In this document: positions 24,427 through 34,528 of the stretch, piece after piece | Position numbering within the stretch: position 1 is the first letter of the stretch | Layout: every line of letters begins with the position of its first letter | From: VFBF01 sp034440275 | GTDB taxonomy: Bacteria; Pseudomonadota; Alphaproteobacteria; Caulobacterales; Aquidulcibacteraceae | Direction: 5' to 3' | Length of the DNA stretch: 52,473 nucleotides | Assembly (NCBI GenBank): GCA_034440275.1 | Contig: JAWXBS010000070.1 | Coordinates: 1 to 52,473, forward strand | The notes under the pieces: generated by a model | Told to the model about the DNA's origin: nothing | The model's input: only the letters and a program-made list of their open reading frames with translations | The model's database searches: none | Position numbers and translations under genes: made by a program

Positions 24427-25091
24427 GCGCCGGTCTTGTGCCGGTAGAGACATATCTCGTTCACCGGGCACACGAGGCATTTCGGTGTGCGCGCCAGGCA
24501 GACATAGCGCCCATGCAGGATCAGCCAGTGATGCGCGCCCTGCATGTATTCCGGCGGCGTGATGCGCAGGAGTTGCTGCTCGACCGCTTCCGGCGTCTTG
24601 CCCGCTGCGAGTCCGGTGCGGTTGGCGACTCGAAACACATGCGTGTCCACGGCGATGGTCGCTTCGCCGAACGCTTCCGCCAACACCACGTTCGCCGTCT
24701 TGCGGCCGACGCCGGGCAACGCCTCCAGAGCCGCGCGATCGTGGGGGACTTCGCCGCCATGCAGATCAATCAGCTGCTGCGAGAGTGCGATGACGTTCTT
24801 GGCCTTGCTGCGCCAGAGGCCGATCGTCTTGATGTGCGCGGCGAGACCATCCTCGCCGAGCGCCACCATTTTCTCCGGCGTGTCGACGATCTGGAAGAGC
24901 GGGCCGGTGGCGCGGTTGACGCCCTTGTCCGTCGCCTGCGCCGAAAGCGCGACGGCGACCACCAGCGTGAAGGGATTGACGTAGTCGAGCTCTGTCCTTG
25001 GTTCGGGTCGTGCTTCGGCAAGACGCGCGTAGAGGTCGGCTGCGGCGGCGCGCGTCAGTTTGCGCGGTCGTGTGATCGATTGAGACTGCAC
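24354..25091 (-). CDS. nth: Endonuclease III
   Basis: Nth is the base-excision-repair glycosylase/AP lyase for oxidised pyrimidines. The helix-hairpin-helix LPGVGRKTAN carries catalytic Lys131, and Asp149 lies in AVDTHV. The cluster-binding C-x6-C-x2-C-x5-C (CLARTPKCLVCPVNEIC) is intact. The GTG at 25091 preceded by GGGAG was chosen, because an earlier start would run into the divergent DUF2244 gene. A Lys/Ala-rich tail of about 20 residues follows the cluster and overlaps the ATP-grasp gene on the other strand. Confidence 0.95.
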   Translation of the reverse strand: MQSQSITRPRKLTRAAAADLYARLAEARPEPRTELDYVNPFTLVVAVALSAQATDKGVNRATGPLFQIVDTPEKMVALGEDGLAAHIKTIGLWRSKAKNVIALSQQLIDLHGGEVPHDRAALEALPGVGRKTANVVLAEAFGEATIAVDTHVFRVANRTGLAAGKTPEAVEQQLLRITPPEYMQGAHHWLILHGRYVCLARTPKCLVCPVNEICLYRHKTGAQVKVSARASAKKPAPSGAKAKKR

Positions 25092-25126
25092 CTTGCTCCC
25101 CGCAGAAATCGCGCCATCCTTAGCCC

Positions 25127-25615
25127 ATGACACCGCGCTGGGAAAACGTCGCCGCACCGCCCGAGGACACGGGCGTGGCATACATCGATGCGGTCCTGAC
25201 GCCCAACCGTTCGCTGACGAGCGGGGCGTTCATCAAGGTGCTGTGCGTCTTTTCGGCGATGAATGTGCTGATCGCCGGGTATTGGGCGTTTCGCGGCGCG
25301 TGGCCGGTGCTTGGCTTTCTCCTGCTCGACGTGGCGCTCTTCAGCCTTGCGTTTCACATGAACTATCGCGCCGCCAGGTCCTTCGAGCGCGTGCGTGTCG
25401 GCGTGGATGTGGTGCACGTCACCCGTCAGCCTGCGCAGGGTGCGGCCCGCCACTGGGTGGTCAGCCCGGCGTGGGCGCGGGTCGAGGATCGCGAGGATGC
25501 CGTGCGCATCGCCGCCGGAGACCGCGCGATGCTGATAGGCGCCTTCCTGTCGCCGCCGGAGCGCGGAGAGCTCGCCGCCGCCATACGCGACGCGCTCGCC
25601 CGCGCGCGGCGCTAG
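25127..25615 (+). CDS. DUF2244 integral membrane protein
   Basis: This 162-residue protein has two closely spaced membrane segments (about 36-52 and 60-76) followed by a soluble domain, with LTPNRSLT and HMNYRAARSFERVRV as family landmarks. DUF2244 genes commonly sit beside nth in alphaproteobacteria, as here. No function is established. Its stop overlaps the convergent dapB stop. Confidence 0.85.
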   Translation: MTPRWENVAAPPEDTGVAYIDAVLTPNRSLTSGAFIKVLCVFSAMNVLIAGYWAFRGAWPVLGFLLLDVALFSLAFHMNYRAARSFERVRVGVDVVHVTRQPAQGAARHWVVSPAWARVEDREDAVRIAAGDRAMLIGAFLSPPERGELAAAIRDALARARR

Positions 25616-26400
25616 AGGCCGAGCACATCCTGCATGGAGTAGAGGCCCGGCTTTTGCGCCGCCGCCCACACCGCCGCATGGACCGCGCCGCGGGCGAAGA
25701 GTGACCGATCCGCAGCCTGGTGCGTGAGCCTGAGCGTTTCGGTTTCCGTTCCGAAGATGACTTCGTGTTCGCCGACGATGCCGCCGGCGCGCACGACCGC
25801 AAAGCCGATGCCGCCTTCGGGACGCGATCCTGTAATCCCCTCGCGTGCGGGCAGACGCAGAGCGGAGAGCGCCTTGTCGCCACGGCCTTGTGCCGCCGCT
25901 TCGCCGAGCATCAGCGCAGTGCCGGACGGCGCGTCCACCTTGCGACGGTGATGCGCCTCGACAATCTCGATGTCCCAGTCGGGACCGAGCCGCGCGGCGG
26001 CCTGACGCACGAGCCCCGCGAGCACGTTCACCCCGAGGCTGAAATTGCCTGATTGCACAATGGCCAAGCGACGACTTGCGTCCGCAATGACGGCTTCCGC
26101 ATCGGCTTTCATGCCGGTGGTGCCGACGATAGCGGCGCGTACCTTTGTGTTGGCAAGCGCGGTGATGGCGGCGCGCGTGGCGTCGGGCGTCGAGAAATCG
26201 ATCCACACATCGGCGTCGCGAGCGGCTTCGGCAGCGTCCGCGAGAATGGTGACGCCGGGCGCGATTTCCTTGCCGATAGCATCGGAGCCGGGCCGTTCGT
26301 TGGCGCCGCAGAGCATAACGTCGGTGCGTAGCGCAATGGCGCCGGCGAGCGCTGCGCCCATGCGGCCGGCGGCGCCGGCGATCGCGATCCTGATGGTCAT
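25612..26400 (-). CDS. dapB: 4-hydroxy-tetrahydrodipicolinate reductase
   Basis: DapB makes tetrahydrodipicolinate with NAD(P)H in the lysine/diaminopimelate pathway. The start is ATG at 26400 (MTIRIAIAGAAGRMG). The nucleotide loop GAAGRMG is at 9-15 and the signature EAHHRRKVDAPSGTA contains the catalytic His and Lys. The protein is 262 residues. The start overlaps the DUF2339 stop by 4 nt, so it is co-translated with that gene. Confidence 0.95.
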   Translation of the reverse strand: MTIRIAIAGAAGRMGAALAGAIALRTDVMLCGANERPGSDAIGKEIAPGVTILADAAEAARDADVWIDFSTPDATRAAITALANTKVRAAIVGTTGMKADAEAVIADASRRLAIVQSGNFSLGVNVLAGLVRQAAARLGPDWDIEIVEAHHRRKVDAPSGTALMLGEAAAQGRGDKALSALRLPAREGITGSRPEGGIGFAVVRAGGIVGEHEVIFGTETETLRLTHQAADRSLFARGAVHAAVWAAAQKPGLYSMQDVLGL

Positions 26401-29132
26401 GGACGCGGTGGTAGCAGAGTGGCGTCCGCGGATGAACCCGTCGTGTTGTTCGCGCCGTCGGCGGGATCCCGGGGGAATACGTACCGCTGGAAGCCGATGA
26501 AGGCGCCCGCAGCGGTAGCCGCAAGCAGCGCATAGACGGCGTACTTCACCACGCCCTCGATCTGCTGCGCGTCGACGACGAGCGCCTTCGCGAACGCGGC
26601 GATCGCCAAGGCCGCGGCTGCATAGCGGAGGGAAGGCGCTTTTCGATACCAAGACAGGGCCAGCACGGCTGCCGCCACGAGCGCAAGTGTCAGCGAATAG
26701 ACGGGCTGTTCGAACCCAGACGCCGTCGCGCGCGCCATAGCGTCACCGTGGAAGCTGTGACGCACGGTCAGGATCGCCCACGCCATAGTGGCGACGATGG
26801 CCGCAGCGCCCGAAACCTGGGCTGTGACCGGCGCACCTATGCGCGTCTTCAGGAGCGCGTAGCCGGCGAAGAGCGCGCCCGGGATGGCGTAGGCGACAAG
26901 CAGATTGTTGAAGAAGGGCGGCCCCAGCACACTCGTGGGCTGCATGCCCCACCACGGCGCCAGCAACACAAGTGATGCGAGGGCGGTGTGCAGGAGCGCG
27001 CCGCCGAATGCGACCCGTTCCGTCCAGTGCAGCAGCGGCCTGTCCTGGGCGCCGAACCGCCACGCGGCGATCAGGGCGACGCCAAGCATAGCGCAGGTGT
27101 GGGCGCCCGCTTCCCAGAGGGACGTGTAGGGCGCGGCCAACACGCCGTCGTTGAGCAGGTGACGGATTTCAGCCCACAGGAAGCAGGCCATCAAAACAAT
27201 GAGCGTCGCGCGCAGGGTGACGGTGACTCGTCCGAGGTATCCGGCGGGCCCCGTCGCAAACAGGCGCGCACCAATCCATACAGACGCAATCGCCATGATG
27301 AATGTCGGCGCGAGCGTGTTGATGATGAGCGTTGTCTCGATCGGCGGGGCGTTCAAGAGGGCGAGCGGCGAGAGAAGAGCGACGGTCGCGGCCGCGACGA
27401 ACATCGCTGCAATCCGTGTGGGCGGCAGGTTGAGGCGCTTGTCGAGCCAGCCCAGCGAGATGATGAGGATGGCGACGCCTGCGGCGAGCCGTACCTGATC
27501 GAGCGCGAAGAAACCGGCCATGACAGCACAGGCTGCTGCGGCTAGGGCGAAGGCGCCTGTCGCCAAGGGGGCTTTGGCTGCGCCGCCCACGGCATGCGCG
27601 ATGCGATCGAGCGCGACGGCGTTGAAGGCGGCGAGCGCCAGAGCCGCCAGTCCCCATGCTAGGGGTTGGCCGATGACGCCGCCGAGACGTGTGTGCGCTA
27701 CAAACATGGCGGCGGCTGGCAGGATCGCGGCGACCAAGGCGCCGGCTCCGGGTGCGGGATTGCGCGCCATCATGATCCAGCCACCGAAACTGGCCGCGAG
27801 GCCGACGGCGCTGGCGAAGGTCGCATACGTGCGCGCAGAACCGCTCGTGTCGATCTCAGGCCAGAGCGAAAGCGCCGCAACGGTGAAAGCGCCGACGATC
27901 AGCGGCGCGCCCGCGAAACCAGGGCGCAGCGCAGCGGCGCCGGTGAGCAGGGCGGTGGCGCCGATCAACGCCAGTGCCGCGGGCATGCCAAATCCGCGTG
28001 CAGCAACAAAGAGGAAGATCAGTGCGGCGGCGGCGAGAACGATGGTCGTCGCGCCGATCCACATGGGTACGGTGCGCGGCAGCGGGACGCGCTCGGCGGT
28101 GCGCGCGCTGTCCCAGGCAAAGGCGAGACCGAGAATGATGACGGCGACCAGATATCCCGAAGTTGCCGAGATGCCGGAGGGCGAGAGCCAGCCGTAGGTC
28201 CACCAGACGCTCCATCCCACAGCGGCGATCGCCGCCGCGATGCCGACGCCGTACCAGCGCTTGTGCCGCGACAGCGCGAACGCGCCTGCGCAGATGGCGA
28301 AGAGATAGGCGAAGAGCGCCGTGGCGGGCGTCTCGGCCGAGCCGATCAACGCCGGCGCGCCGAAGCCGCCGAGTATCCCGAGCCATGCGGTCAGGCGGCC
28401 GTGCCAGAGCGAGAGCGCAAACGCTGCGAGCGACAGCGCGCCCATGAGACCGATCGTGGCGGGCGGCGGCAGCAAGGCCAGCCGCGTGAAGCCGACGTAG
28501 GTGATCCCGTACGCACACACGAGTCCCGCAGCAGCCAGAATTTTCGGCGTATGGCGCGATTGTAAGTCCCGCGGCGGGTGCGTCTTCGCGCGGCGGCGCA
28601 GAACTTCGGAACCGCCGACGAGACATGCGGCGATCACGTAGCCGAGCAGCAGTTGCGAGGCCTGGTTGAAGAAGCCCTGATTGTAGGCGTTGTTCAGGAA
28701 CGCGATGATCGCCACCGCGATGCCTGCGCCGGCGCCCCAAGTCAGCCACCCGGTGATGTCGAGCGGCTTTGCGGGTTCGGGCGGCGCTGCAGGCGCCATC
28801 GGGCGTCGCGGTGGCGCGCCGGGTACGGGGAAGATCGGCTCAAGCGGCGGCGGGCGCTGCACCTCGGGGCGCACCAGCGTTTCGCCGTGCGCTGTTGCGG
28901 GCGCCTCGCGTCGCGGCGCTTGAGGGGGCGCGAGCTGCGCGGGTTGGTGGCCGGGTTGCAGAACGGGGAGGGGACCGTAGCCGGCGAGCGCAGCCTCGAG
29001 CGCATCGATGCGCGCCTGCTGTTCGACCAGCGCCTTGCGGTAGCGTTGGCTGCGCAGGAAGGCGATCACGCCGAGGGCCAGCCCACCGGTATAGATGCCG
29101 ACCGCCACGAGGCCGAGAACGAGGTACTCCAA
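26397..29132 (-). CDS. Large DUF2339 multi-pass membrane protein
   Basis: This 911-residue protein opens with a membrane helix (about 3-26), a short coiled coil (SQRYRKALVEQQARIDALEA) and a Pro/Ala-rich linker (about 55-125). The remaining ~780 residues are almost continuous hydrophobic helices (more than 20). DUF2339 proteins are widespread and of unknown role; the coiled coil and linker may be a cytoplasmic arm. It is the first gene of a pair with dapB. Confidence 0.85.
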   Translation of the reverse strand: MEYLVLGLVAVGIYTGGLALGVIAFLRSQRYRKALVEQQARIDALEAALAGYGPLPVLQPGHQPAQLAPPQAPRREAPATAHGETLVRPEVQRPPPLEPIFPVPGAPPRRPMAPAAPPEPAKPLDITGWLTWGAGAGIAVAIIAFLNNAYNQGFFNQASQLLLGYVIAACLVGGSEVLRRRAKTHPPRDLQSRHTPKILAAAGLVCAYGITYVGFTRLALLPPPATIGLMGALSLAAFALSLWHGRLTAWLGILGGFGAPALIGSAETPATALFAYLFAICAGAFALSRHKRWYGVGIAAAIAAVGWSVWWTYGWLSPSGISATSGYLVAVIILGLAFAWDSARTAERVPLPRTVPMWIGATTIVLAAAALIFLFVAARGFGMPAALALIGATALLTGAAALRPGFAGAPLIVGAFTVAALSLWPEIDTSGSARTYATFASAVGLAASFGGWIMMARNPAPGAGALVAAILPAAAMFVAHTRLGGVIGQPLAWGLAALALAAFNAVALDRIAHAVGGAAKAPLATGAFALAAAACAVMAGFFALDQVRLAAGVAILIISLGWLDKRLNLPPTRIAAMFVAAATVALLSPLALLNAPPIETTLIINTLAPTFIMAIASVWIGARLFATGPAGYLGRVTVTLRATLIVLMACFLWAEIRHLLNDGVLAAPYTSLWEAGAHTCAMLGVALIAAWRFGAQDRPLLHWTERVAFGGALLHTALASLVLLAPWWGMQPTSVLGPPFFNNLLVAYAIPGALFAGYALLKTRIGAPVTAQVSGAAAIVATMAWAILTVRHSFHGDAMARATASGFEQPVYSLTLALVAAAVLALSWYRKAPSLRYAAAALAIAAFAKALVVDAQQIEGVVKYAVYALLAATAAGAFIGFQRYVFPRDPADGANNTTGSSADATLLPPRP

Positions 29133-29206
29133 GACTTCCCCCGACGGGCGAGCGGCGACCGCGCCGACCGCGTGAAACCATCGTCAAGTCCGCAGGTTAT
29201 GCCCCG

Positions 29207-30358
<1,152 letters not shown>

Positions 30359-30378
30359 GTGTCAGGTCCGCCAGAAAA

Positions 30379-30402
30379 TGGCCCCGGCGTAAACCGGGGC
30401 CA
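30379..30402 (-). terminator. Intercistronic hairpin between dnaK and dnaJ
   Basis: On the transcribed strand TGGCCCCGG and CCGGGGCCA form a nine-pair stem with a six-nt loop, followed by TTTTC. It looks like a leaky intrinsic terminator or an RNA-processing/stability structure and would give less dnaJ than dnaK transcript. The short U-run (four) suggests partial rather than complete termination. Confidence 0.6.
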
Positions 30403-30408
30403 CGCGCA

Positions 30409-32322
30409 TCAAGCGCTTTTCTTGTTCTGGCCGTCGACTTCCTCGAACTCGGCATCGACGACGCCGGGATCGTTCGGCGAGGAATCGTCGTCATCACCGC
30501 CGCCATCCTTCTGCGCGCCGTACAGGGCTTCGCCGATCTTCATCGACGCCTGCACGAGAGACTGCGTCTTCGCCGCGATATCGCTCATGTTGTCGCCGGG
30601 CAGGGCGTCCTTCAGCGCCTGGACGGCCTGCTCGATGGCGGTCTTGTCGGCGGCGGAAATCTTGTCGCCGTTCTCGGTGAGCTGGCGTTCCACGTTGTGG
30701 ATCGTCGCCTCGCCGGAGTTCTTGGCCTCGACCAACTCGCGGCGCGCCTTGTCGTCGCCGGCGTGCTCCTCGGCTTCCTTGACCATCTTCTGGATGTCGC
30801 CTTCCGAAAGACCGCCGGATGGCTGGATGCGCATCGACTGTTCCTTGTTCGTCGCCTTGTCCTTCGCGGATACGGAAACGATGCCGTTGGCGTCGATGTC
30901 GAACGTCACTTCGATCTGCGGCATGCCGCGCGGGGCGGAGGGTATGCCGACGAGATCGAACTGGCCGAGCGGACGGTTGTCAGACGCCATTTCCCGCTCA
31001 CCCTGATAGACACGGATGGTCACGGCCTGCTGGTTGTCCTCGGCGGTCGAGAACACCTGGCTCTTCTTGGTCGGGATCGTGGTGTTGCGGTCGATCAGGC
31101 GCGTGAATACACCGCCGAGCGTCTCGATGCCCAGCGAAAGCGGCGTCACGTCGAGCAGCACGACGTTCTTCACGTCGCCCTGTAGCACGCCCGCCTGGAT
31201 GCCGGCGCCGATGGCGACGACTTCGTCGGGGTTCACGCCCTTGTGCGGCTCACGCCCGAAGAATTCCTTCACGACCTGCTGCACGCGCGGCATGCGCGTC
31301 ATGCCGCCGACGAGAACAACTTCCTGGATCTGGCCTGCCGAGAGACCGGCATCCTTGAGCGCCGACTTGCACGGCTCCAGCGTGCGCTGAACGAGGTCTT
31401 CCACGAGCGCTTCGTACTTCGCGCGCGACAGCAGCAGGTCCAAGTGGAGCGGGGTCTTGCTCGACGGATCGAAGCTGATGAACGGCTCGCTCATCTTGTA
31501 CTCGGTCGTCGTCGAGAGCTCCTTCTTGGCCTCTTCCGCCTTCGAGCGGAGGCGCTGTAGGGCCATCGCATCTTGACGCAGGTCGATGCCGTGCTTCTTT
31601 TTGAATTCGTCGGCGACGTAGTTGACGATGCGGCTGTCGAAGTCTTCGCCGCCGAGGAACGTGTCGCCGTTCGTGGAGCGCACTTCGAACACGCCGTCGC
31701 CGATCTCGAGAACCGAGACGTCGAACGTGCCGCCGCCGAGGTCATAGACGGCGATCGTCTTGTTGGCTTCGGACTTGTCGAGGCCGTAGGCGAGCGCCGC
31801 TGCGGTCGGCTCGTTGATGATGCGCAGGACATCGAGGCCCGCGATGCGGCCGGCGTCCTTGGTCGCCTGACGCTGGGCATCGTTGAAGTATGCGGGGACG
31901 GTAATGACGGCCTTGTCGACCTTCTCGCCGAGATAGGCCTCCGCCGTCTCTTTCATCTTTTGCAGGATGAACGCGGAGACTTCCGCTGGCGCATAGGCCT
32001 TGTCGCGGCCCTGCACATAGGCGTCGCCGTTCGGCGCCTTCACGATCTTGTAGGGGACAAGACCCATGTCCTTCTTCGTCACGGGATCATCGAAAGTGCG
32101 CCCGATCAGGCGCTTGATCGCGGAAAAGGTGAATTCGGGGTTGGTGATCGCCTGACGGCGGGCCGGCATGCCGATGAGGCGCTCACCCGATTCCGTGAAG
32201 GCCACCACCGACGGGGTCGTCAGCGCGCCTTCTGCGTTCACGATGACCTTGGGTTGGCCGCCTTCCATGATGGCGACGCAGGAGTTGGTCGTGCCCAGGT
32301 CGATACCGATGACCTTGCTCAT
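30409..32322 (-). CDS. dnaK: Chaperone DnaK (Hsp70)
   Basis: DnaK is the main Hsp70, using ATP cycles to refold proteins with DnaJ and GrpE. The start ATG at 32322 gives MSKVIGIDLGTTNSC; an open frame continues 42 codons upstream but is not DnaK-like. The nucleotide domain carries IDLGTTNS, VYDLGGGTFDVSVLEIGDG and VLVGGMTRMP. The linker VLLDVTPLS leads to the substrate domain and an acidic C-terminal tail. The 637 residues are standard. A sigma-32-like promoter lies 150-180 nt upstream. Confidence 0.98.
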   Translation of the reverse strand: MSKVIGIDLGTTNSCVAIMEGGQPKVIVNAEGALTTPSVVAFTESGERLIGMPARRQAITNPEFTFSAIKRLIGRTFDDPVTKKDMGLVPYKIVKAPNGDAYVQGRDKAYAPAEVSAFILQKMKETAEAYLGEKVDKAVITVPAYFNDAQRQATKDAGRIAGLDVLRIINEPTAAALAYGLDKSEANKTIAVYDLGGGTFDVSVLEIGDGVFEVRSTNGDTFLGGEDFDSRIVNYVADEFKKKHGIDLRQDAMALQRLRSKAEEAKKELSTTTEYKMSEPFISFDPSSKTPLHLDLLLSRAKYEALVEDLVQRTLEPCKSALKDAGLSAGQIQEVVLVGGMTRMPRVQQVVKEFFGREPHKGVNPDEVVAIGAGIQAGVLQGDVKNVVLLDVTPLSLGIETLGGVFTRLIDRNTTIPTKKSQVFSTAEDNQQAVTIRVYQGEREMASDNRPLGQFDLVGIPSAPRGMPQIEVTFDIDANGIVSVSAKDKATNKEQSMRIQPSGGLSEGDIQKMVKEAEEHAGDDKARRELVEAKNSGEATIHNVERQLTENGDKISAADKTAIEQAVQALKDALPGDNMSDIAAKTQSLVQASMKIGEALYGAQKDGGGDDDDSSPNDPGVVDAEFEEVDGQNKKSA

Positions 32323-32636
32323 GTCTCTAGCCCTCTTTCTCGTCTCTCGGCGACGTGGCCTTCGCGAACCAGCCTGAAACTCAGCGCCAGTCCAGCCCGA
32401 AGCGGGCGCCACGTTCCAAATGGATGGACCGCCTCCGAGAAGCCCCATTGGGAGCCCCGGCGGCGTGGTTAGCGCTCATATGGGAGGCCCCATACCGCTC
32501 ACAAGATGAAATCACCTACGTCGCATGCGCTTTTTCGGCCCAGCCGGGAAGGGACCCGCGCCCGCTTTGTCGGCGAACGAACATTCGGCGAACAAGGGCG
32601 TTGCATGGTCCCTTGTCGCCGCTCTACCTCACCGCC
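32323..32636. other. dnaK/alkB divergent intergenic region
   Basis: This 314-nt stretch separates dnaK and alkB. It holds the dnaK leader (about 150 nt) and the sigma-32-like promoter at 32478-32505. No gene is credible here; the long in-frame extensions of both neighbours look like read-through of GC-rich spacer. No CIRCE element was seen. Confidence 0.6.
32478..32505 (-). promoter_or_regulatory. Sigma-32-like heat-shock promoter of dnaK
   Basis: Read on the minus strand, CTTG (32502-32505) is followed after 17 nt by CCCATAT (32478-32484). This fits the sigma-32 pattern CTTG-N(13-18)-CCCCATNT. The start point would be near 32471, giving a leader of about 150 nt before the dnaK ATG. Confidence 0.6.
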
Positions 32637-33260
32637 ATGAGCGGACCAGCAGGCTTGCGCCTTCTCCCGGGATACTTCGGTGCCGAAGCGCAGCGCGCCC
32701 TGGTCGAGGCGGTGATGGCGGCGCAGGCCGTCGCGCCATTCTACACGCCACGACTTCCGCGCACCGGGGCGGCCATGAGCGTGACGCAGACCAATCTCGG
32801 GCCGCTCGGCTGGGTGACGGATCAGGCGCGGGGCTATCGGTATCAGTCGACGCATCCGGAAACCGGCGCGTCATGGCCGCCGATCCCGCAAATGCTCCTC
32901 GATCTCTGGGACGCCGTTTCGCAATACCCTGCGCCGCCAGAGGCCTGCCTGATCAATCTCTACCGCGAAGGCGCGCGCATGGGATTGCATCAGGACGCCG
33001 ATGAGCATGACCAGGATGCGCCGGTCGTGTCGGTCTCCCTCGGCAATACCGCGTTGTTTCGGGTGGGTGGTCCCCGGCGTGGGGGCGCCACACGATCCTT
33101 CAGGCTGACATCAGGGGACGTGATCGTTCTGGGCGGAGAGGCGCGACGCTGTTTTCACGGGGTCGATCGCGTAATGCCGGAAACCTCCCGCCTCGTACCG
33201 GGCGGCGGCCGCATCAATCTCACGCTGCGCCGCGTGACCGCGCCTTTGCGGAGCGCTTAA
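32637..33260 (+). CDS. alkB: AlkB-type DNA-alkylation repair dioxygenase
   Basis: AlkB is an Fe(II)/2-oxoglutarate dioxygenase that removes methyl groups from 1-methyladenine and 3-methylcytosine. The 207-residue product from the ATG at 32637 has iron ligands His118 and Asp120 (LHQDADEHD) and His174 (CFHGVDR). Arg192 and Arg198 (GRINLTLR) bind 2-oxoglutarate. An in-frame upstream extension lacks similarity and is rejected. It is single-gene, divergent from dnaK. Confidence 0.92.
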   Translation: MSGPAGLRLLPGYFGAEAQRALVEAVMAAQAVAPFYTPRLPRTGAAMSVTQTNLGPLGWVTDQARGYRYQSTHPETGASWPPIPQMLLDLWDAVSQYPAPPEACLINLYREGARMGLHQDADEHDQDAPVVSVSLGNTALFRVGGPRRGGATRSFRLTSGDVIVLGGEARRCFHGVDRVMPETSRLVPGGGRINLTLRRVTAPLRSA

Positions 33261-33392
33261 GTGGAGACGCCACGCGCGCTTTTCAACGCGTAGCGCGACG
33301 ACCATTTTGGCGCTAATGTCCTTCCGATAGTCGGCCTTGGCGATCGCTTTCAACATCACCTGACTTTACCCACCCCTTAGCGGGGCAGGGCG

Positions 33393-33407
33393 CGCATGTG
33401 ACATGCG
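33393..33407. promoter_or_regulatory. Palindrome upstream of aldo/keto reductase
   Basis: CGCATG (33393-33398) and CATGCG (33402-33407) are exact complements around TGA. The site is 39 nt before the reductase start, beyond a GGAG ribosome site, where an operator or promoter element would be expected. It is short, so chance is possible. Confidence 0.35.
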
Positions 33408-33445
33408 ACCTGCGGGCAAAGGCTTTTCAACTCAGGAGCTTTCTC

Positions 33446-34528
33446 ATGCGCTACCGCAAGCTCGGCCGTACCGGCCTGGTCGTGTCCGAACTGTGCCTCG
33501 GCACGATGACATTCGGCGGCGACGATTTCTGGAAGGTCATCGGCGCGCTGCAGCAGGACAGCGCCGACGAACTTGTAAAGCTCTCCTTCGATGCCGGCGT
33601 GAATTTCTTCGATACAGCGGACGTCTATTCGAGCGGACTATCGGAGACGATCCTCGGCCAGTCGATCAAGAAGCTCGGCGTCGGTCGCGACGAAGTGGTG
33701 ATCGCGACCAAGGCGTTCGGCCGTTTCTTCCCGCCGGGTCCGGACGCGCCGGATGACGTGCGCGCCGCATTTGCTCGTCGGCAGAAGTCGCACAACACTT
33801 GGGGTCTCTCGCGCAAACATCTGTTCGACGCTGTCGACGCGAGCCTCAAGCGCCTCGAGATGGATCACATCGATCTCTACCAGATCCACGCCTTCGATCC
33901 GGTGACGCCGCTGGAGGAAACGCTGGGCGCGCTCGACGACATCGTGAAATCGGGTCGCGTGCGCTATATCGGCCTGTGCAATCTGGCAGCCTGGCAGATC
34001 GCCAAGGCGCTCGGCATTTCAGCGCGCAAGGAGATCGCTCGCTTCGAGTCAGCGCAGATGTACTACACCATCGCGGGTCGTGATCTGGAACGCGAAGTGG
34101 TGCCGCTGGCGGTAGACGAGGGCCTCGCCATCCTGCCGTGGAGCCCGCTCGCGGGCGGCTTTCTATCCGGCAAGTATCAGCGCAACACGGCGGGGCCGAA
34201 CGACGCGCGCCGCGCCAGCTTTGACTTCCCGCCCGTGAACAAGGATCGCGCGTTCGATTGCATCGACGCGATGAACCCGATGGCGCAGGCGCGGGATACT
34301 TCTGTCGCCGGCGTCGCTCTGAGCTGGCTCCTGCACAAACCGTGGGTGACGAGCGTCATCATCGGCGCACGCACGCCGGAACAGCTGAATCAAAACCTTG
34401 CGGCGGCGGACGTGAAGCTCTCCGCCGAAGAAATGGCGACGCTGGACAAGGCATCGGAGCTGCCGCGCGAATACCCCGGCTGGATGCTCGAGCGGCAGGG
34501 CGGGGAGCGGACGAGCGGCATAGCCTGA
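33446..34528 (+). CDS. Aldo/keto reductase
   Basis: The 360-residue (beta/alpha)8 NADPH-dependent reductase shows the AKR tetrad: Asp56 and Tyr61 in FDTADVYSSG, Lys89 in IATKAF, and His in YQIHAFDP. The C-terminal NADPH site includes VIIGARTPEQLNQNL. The start at 33446 has AGGAG seven nt upstream; an upstream in-frame start has no such site. The substrate is unknown. The 3' part overlaps the antisense hypothetical gene. Confidence 0.92.
   Translation: MRYRKLGRTGLVVSELCLGTMTFGGDDFWKVIGALQQDSADELVKLSFDAGVNFFDTADVYSSGLSETILGQSIKKLGVGRDEVVIATKAFGRFFPPGPDAPDDVRAAFARRQKSHNTWGLSRKHLFDAVDASLKRLEMDHIDLYQIHAFDPVTPLEETLGALDDIVKSGRVRYIGLCNLAAWQIAKALGISARKEIARFESAQMYYTIAGRDLEREVVPLAVDEGLAILPWSPLAGGFLSGKYQRNTAGPNDARRASFDFPPVNKDRAFDCIDAMNPMAQARDTSVAGVALSWLLHKPWVTSVIIGARTPEQLNQNLAAADVKLSAEEMATLDKASELPREYPGWMLERQGGERTSGIA

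Noticed and set aside
30409..32448. DnaK N-terminal extension of 42 codons
   Set aside because: The standard DnaK N-terminus starts at 32322; the extension has no DnaK similarity and contains the promoter-leader region.
32355..32636. AlkB upstream in-frame extension
   Set aside because: It has no AlkB motif and overlaps the dnaK leader and promoter region.
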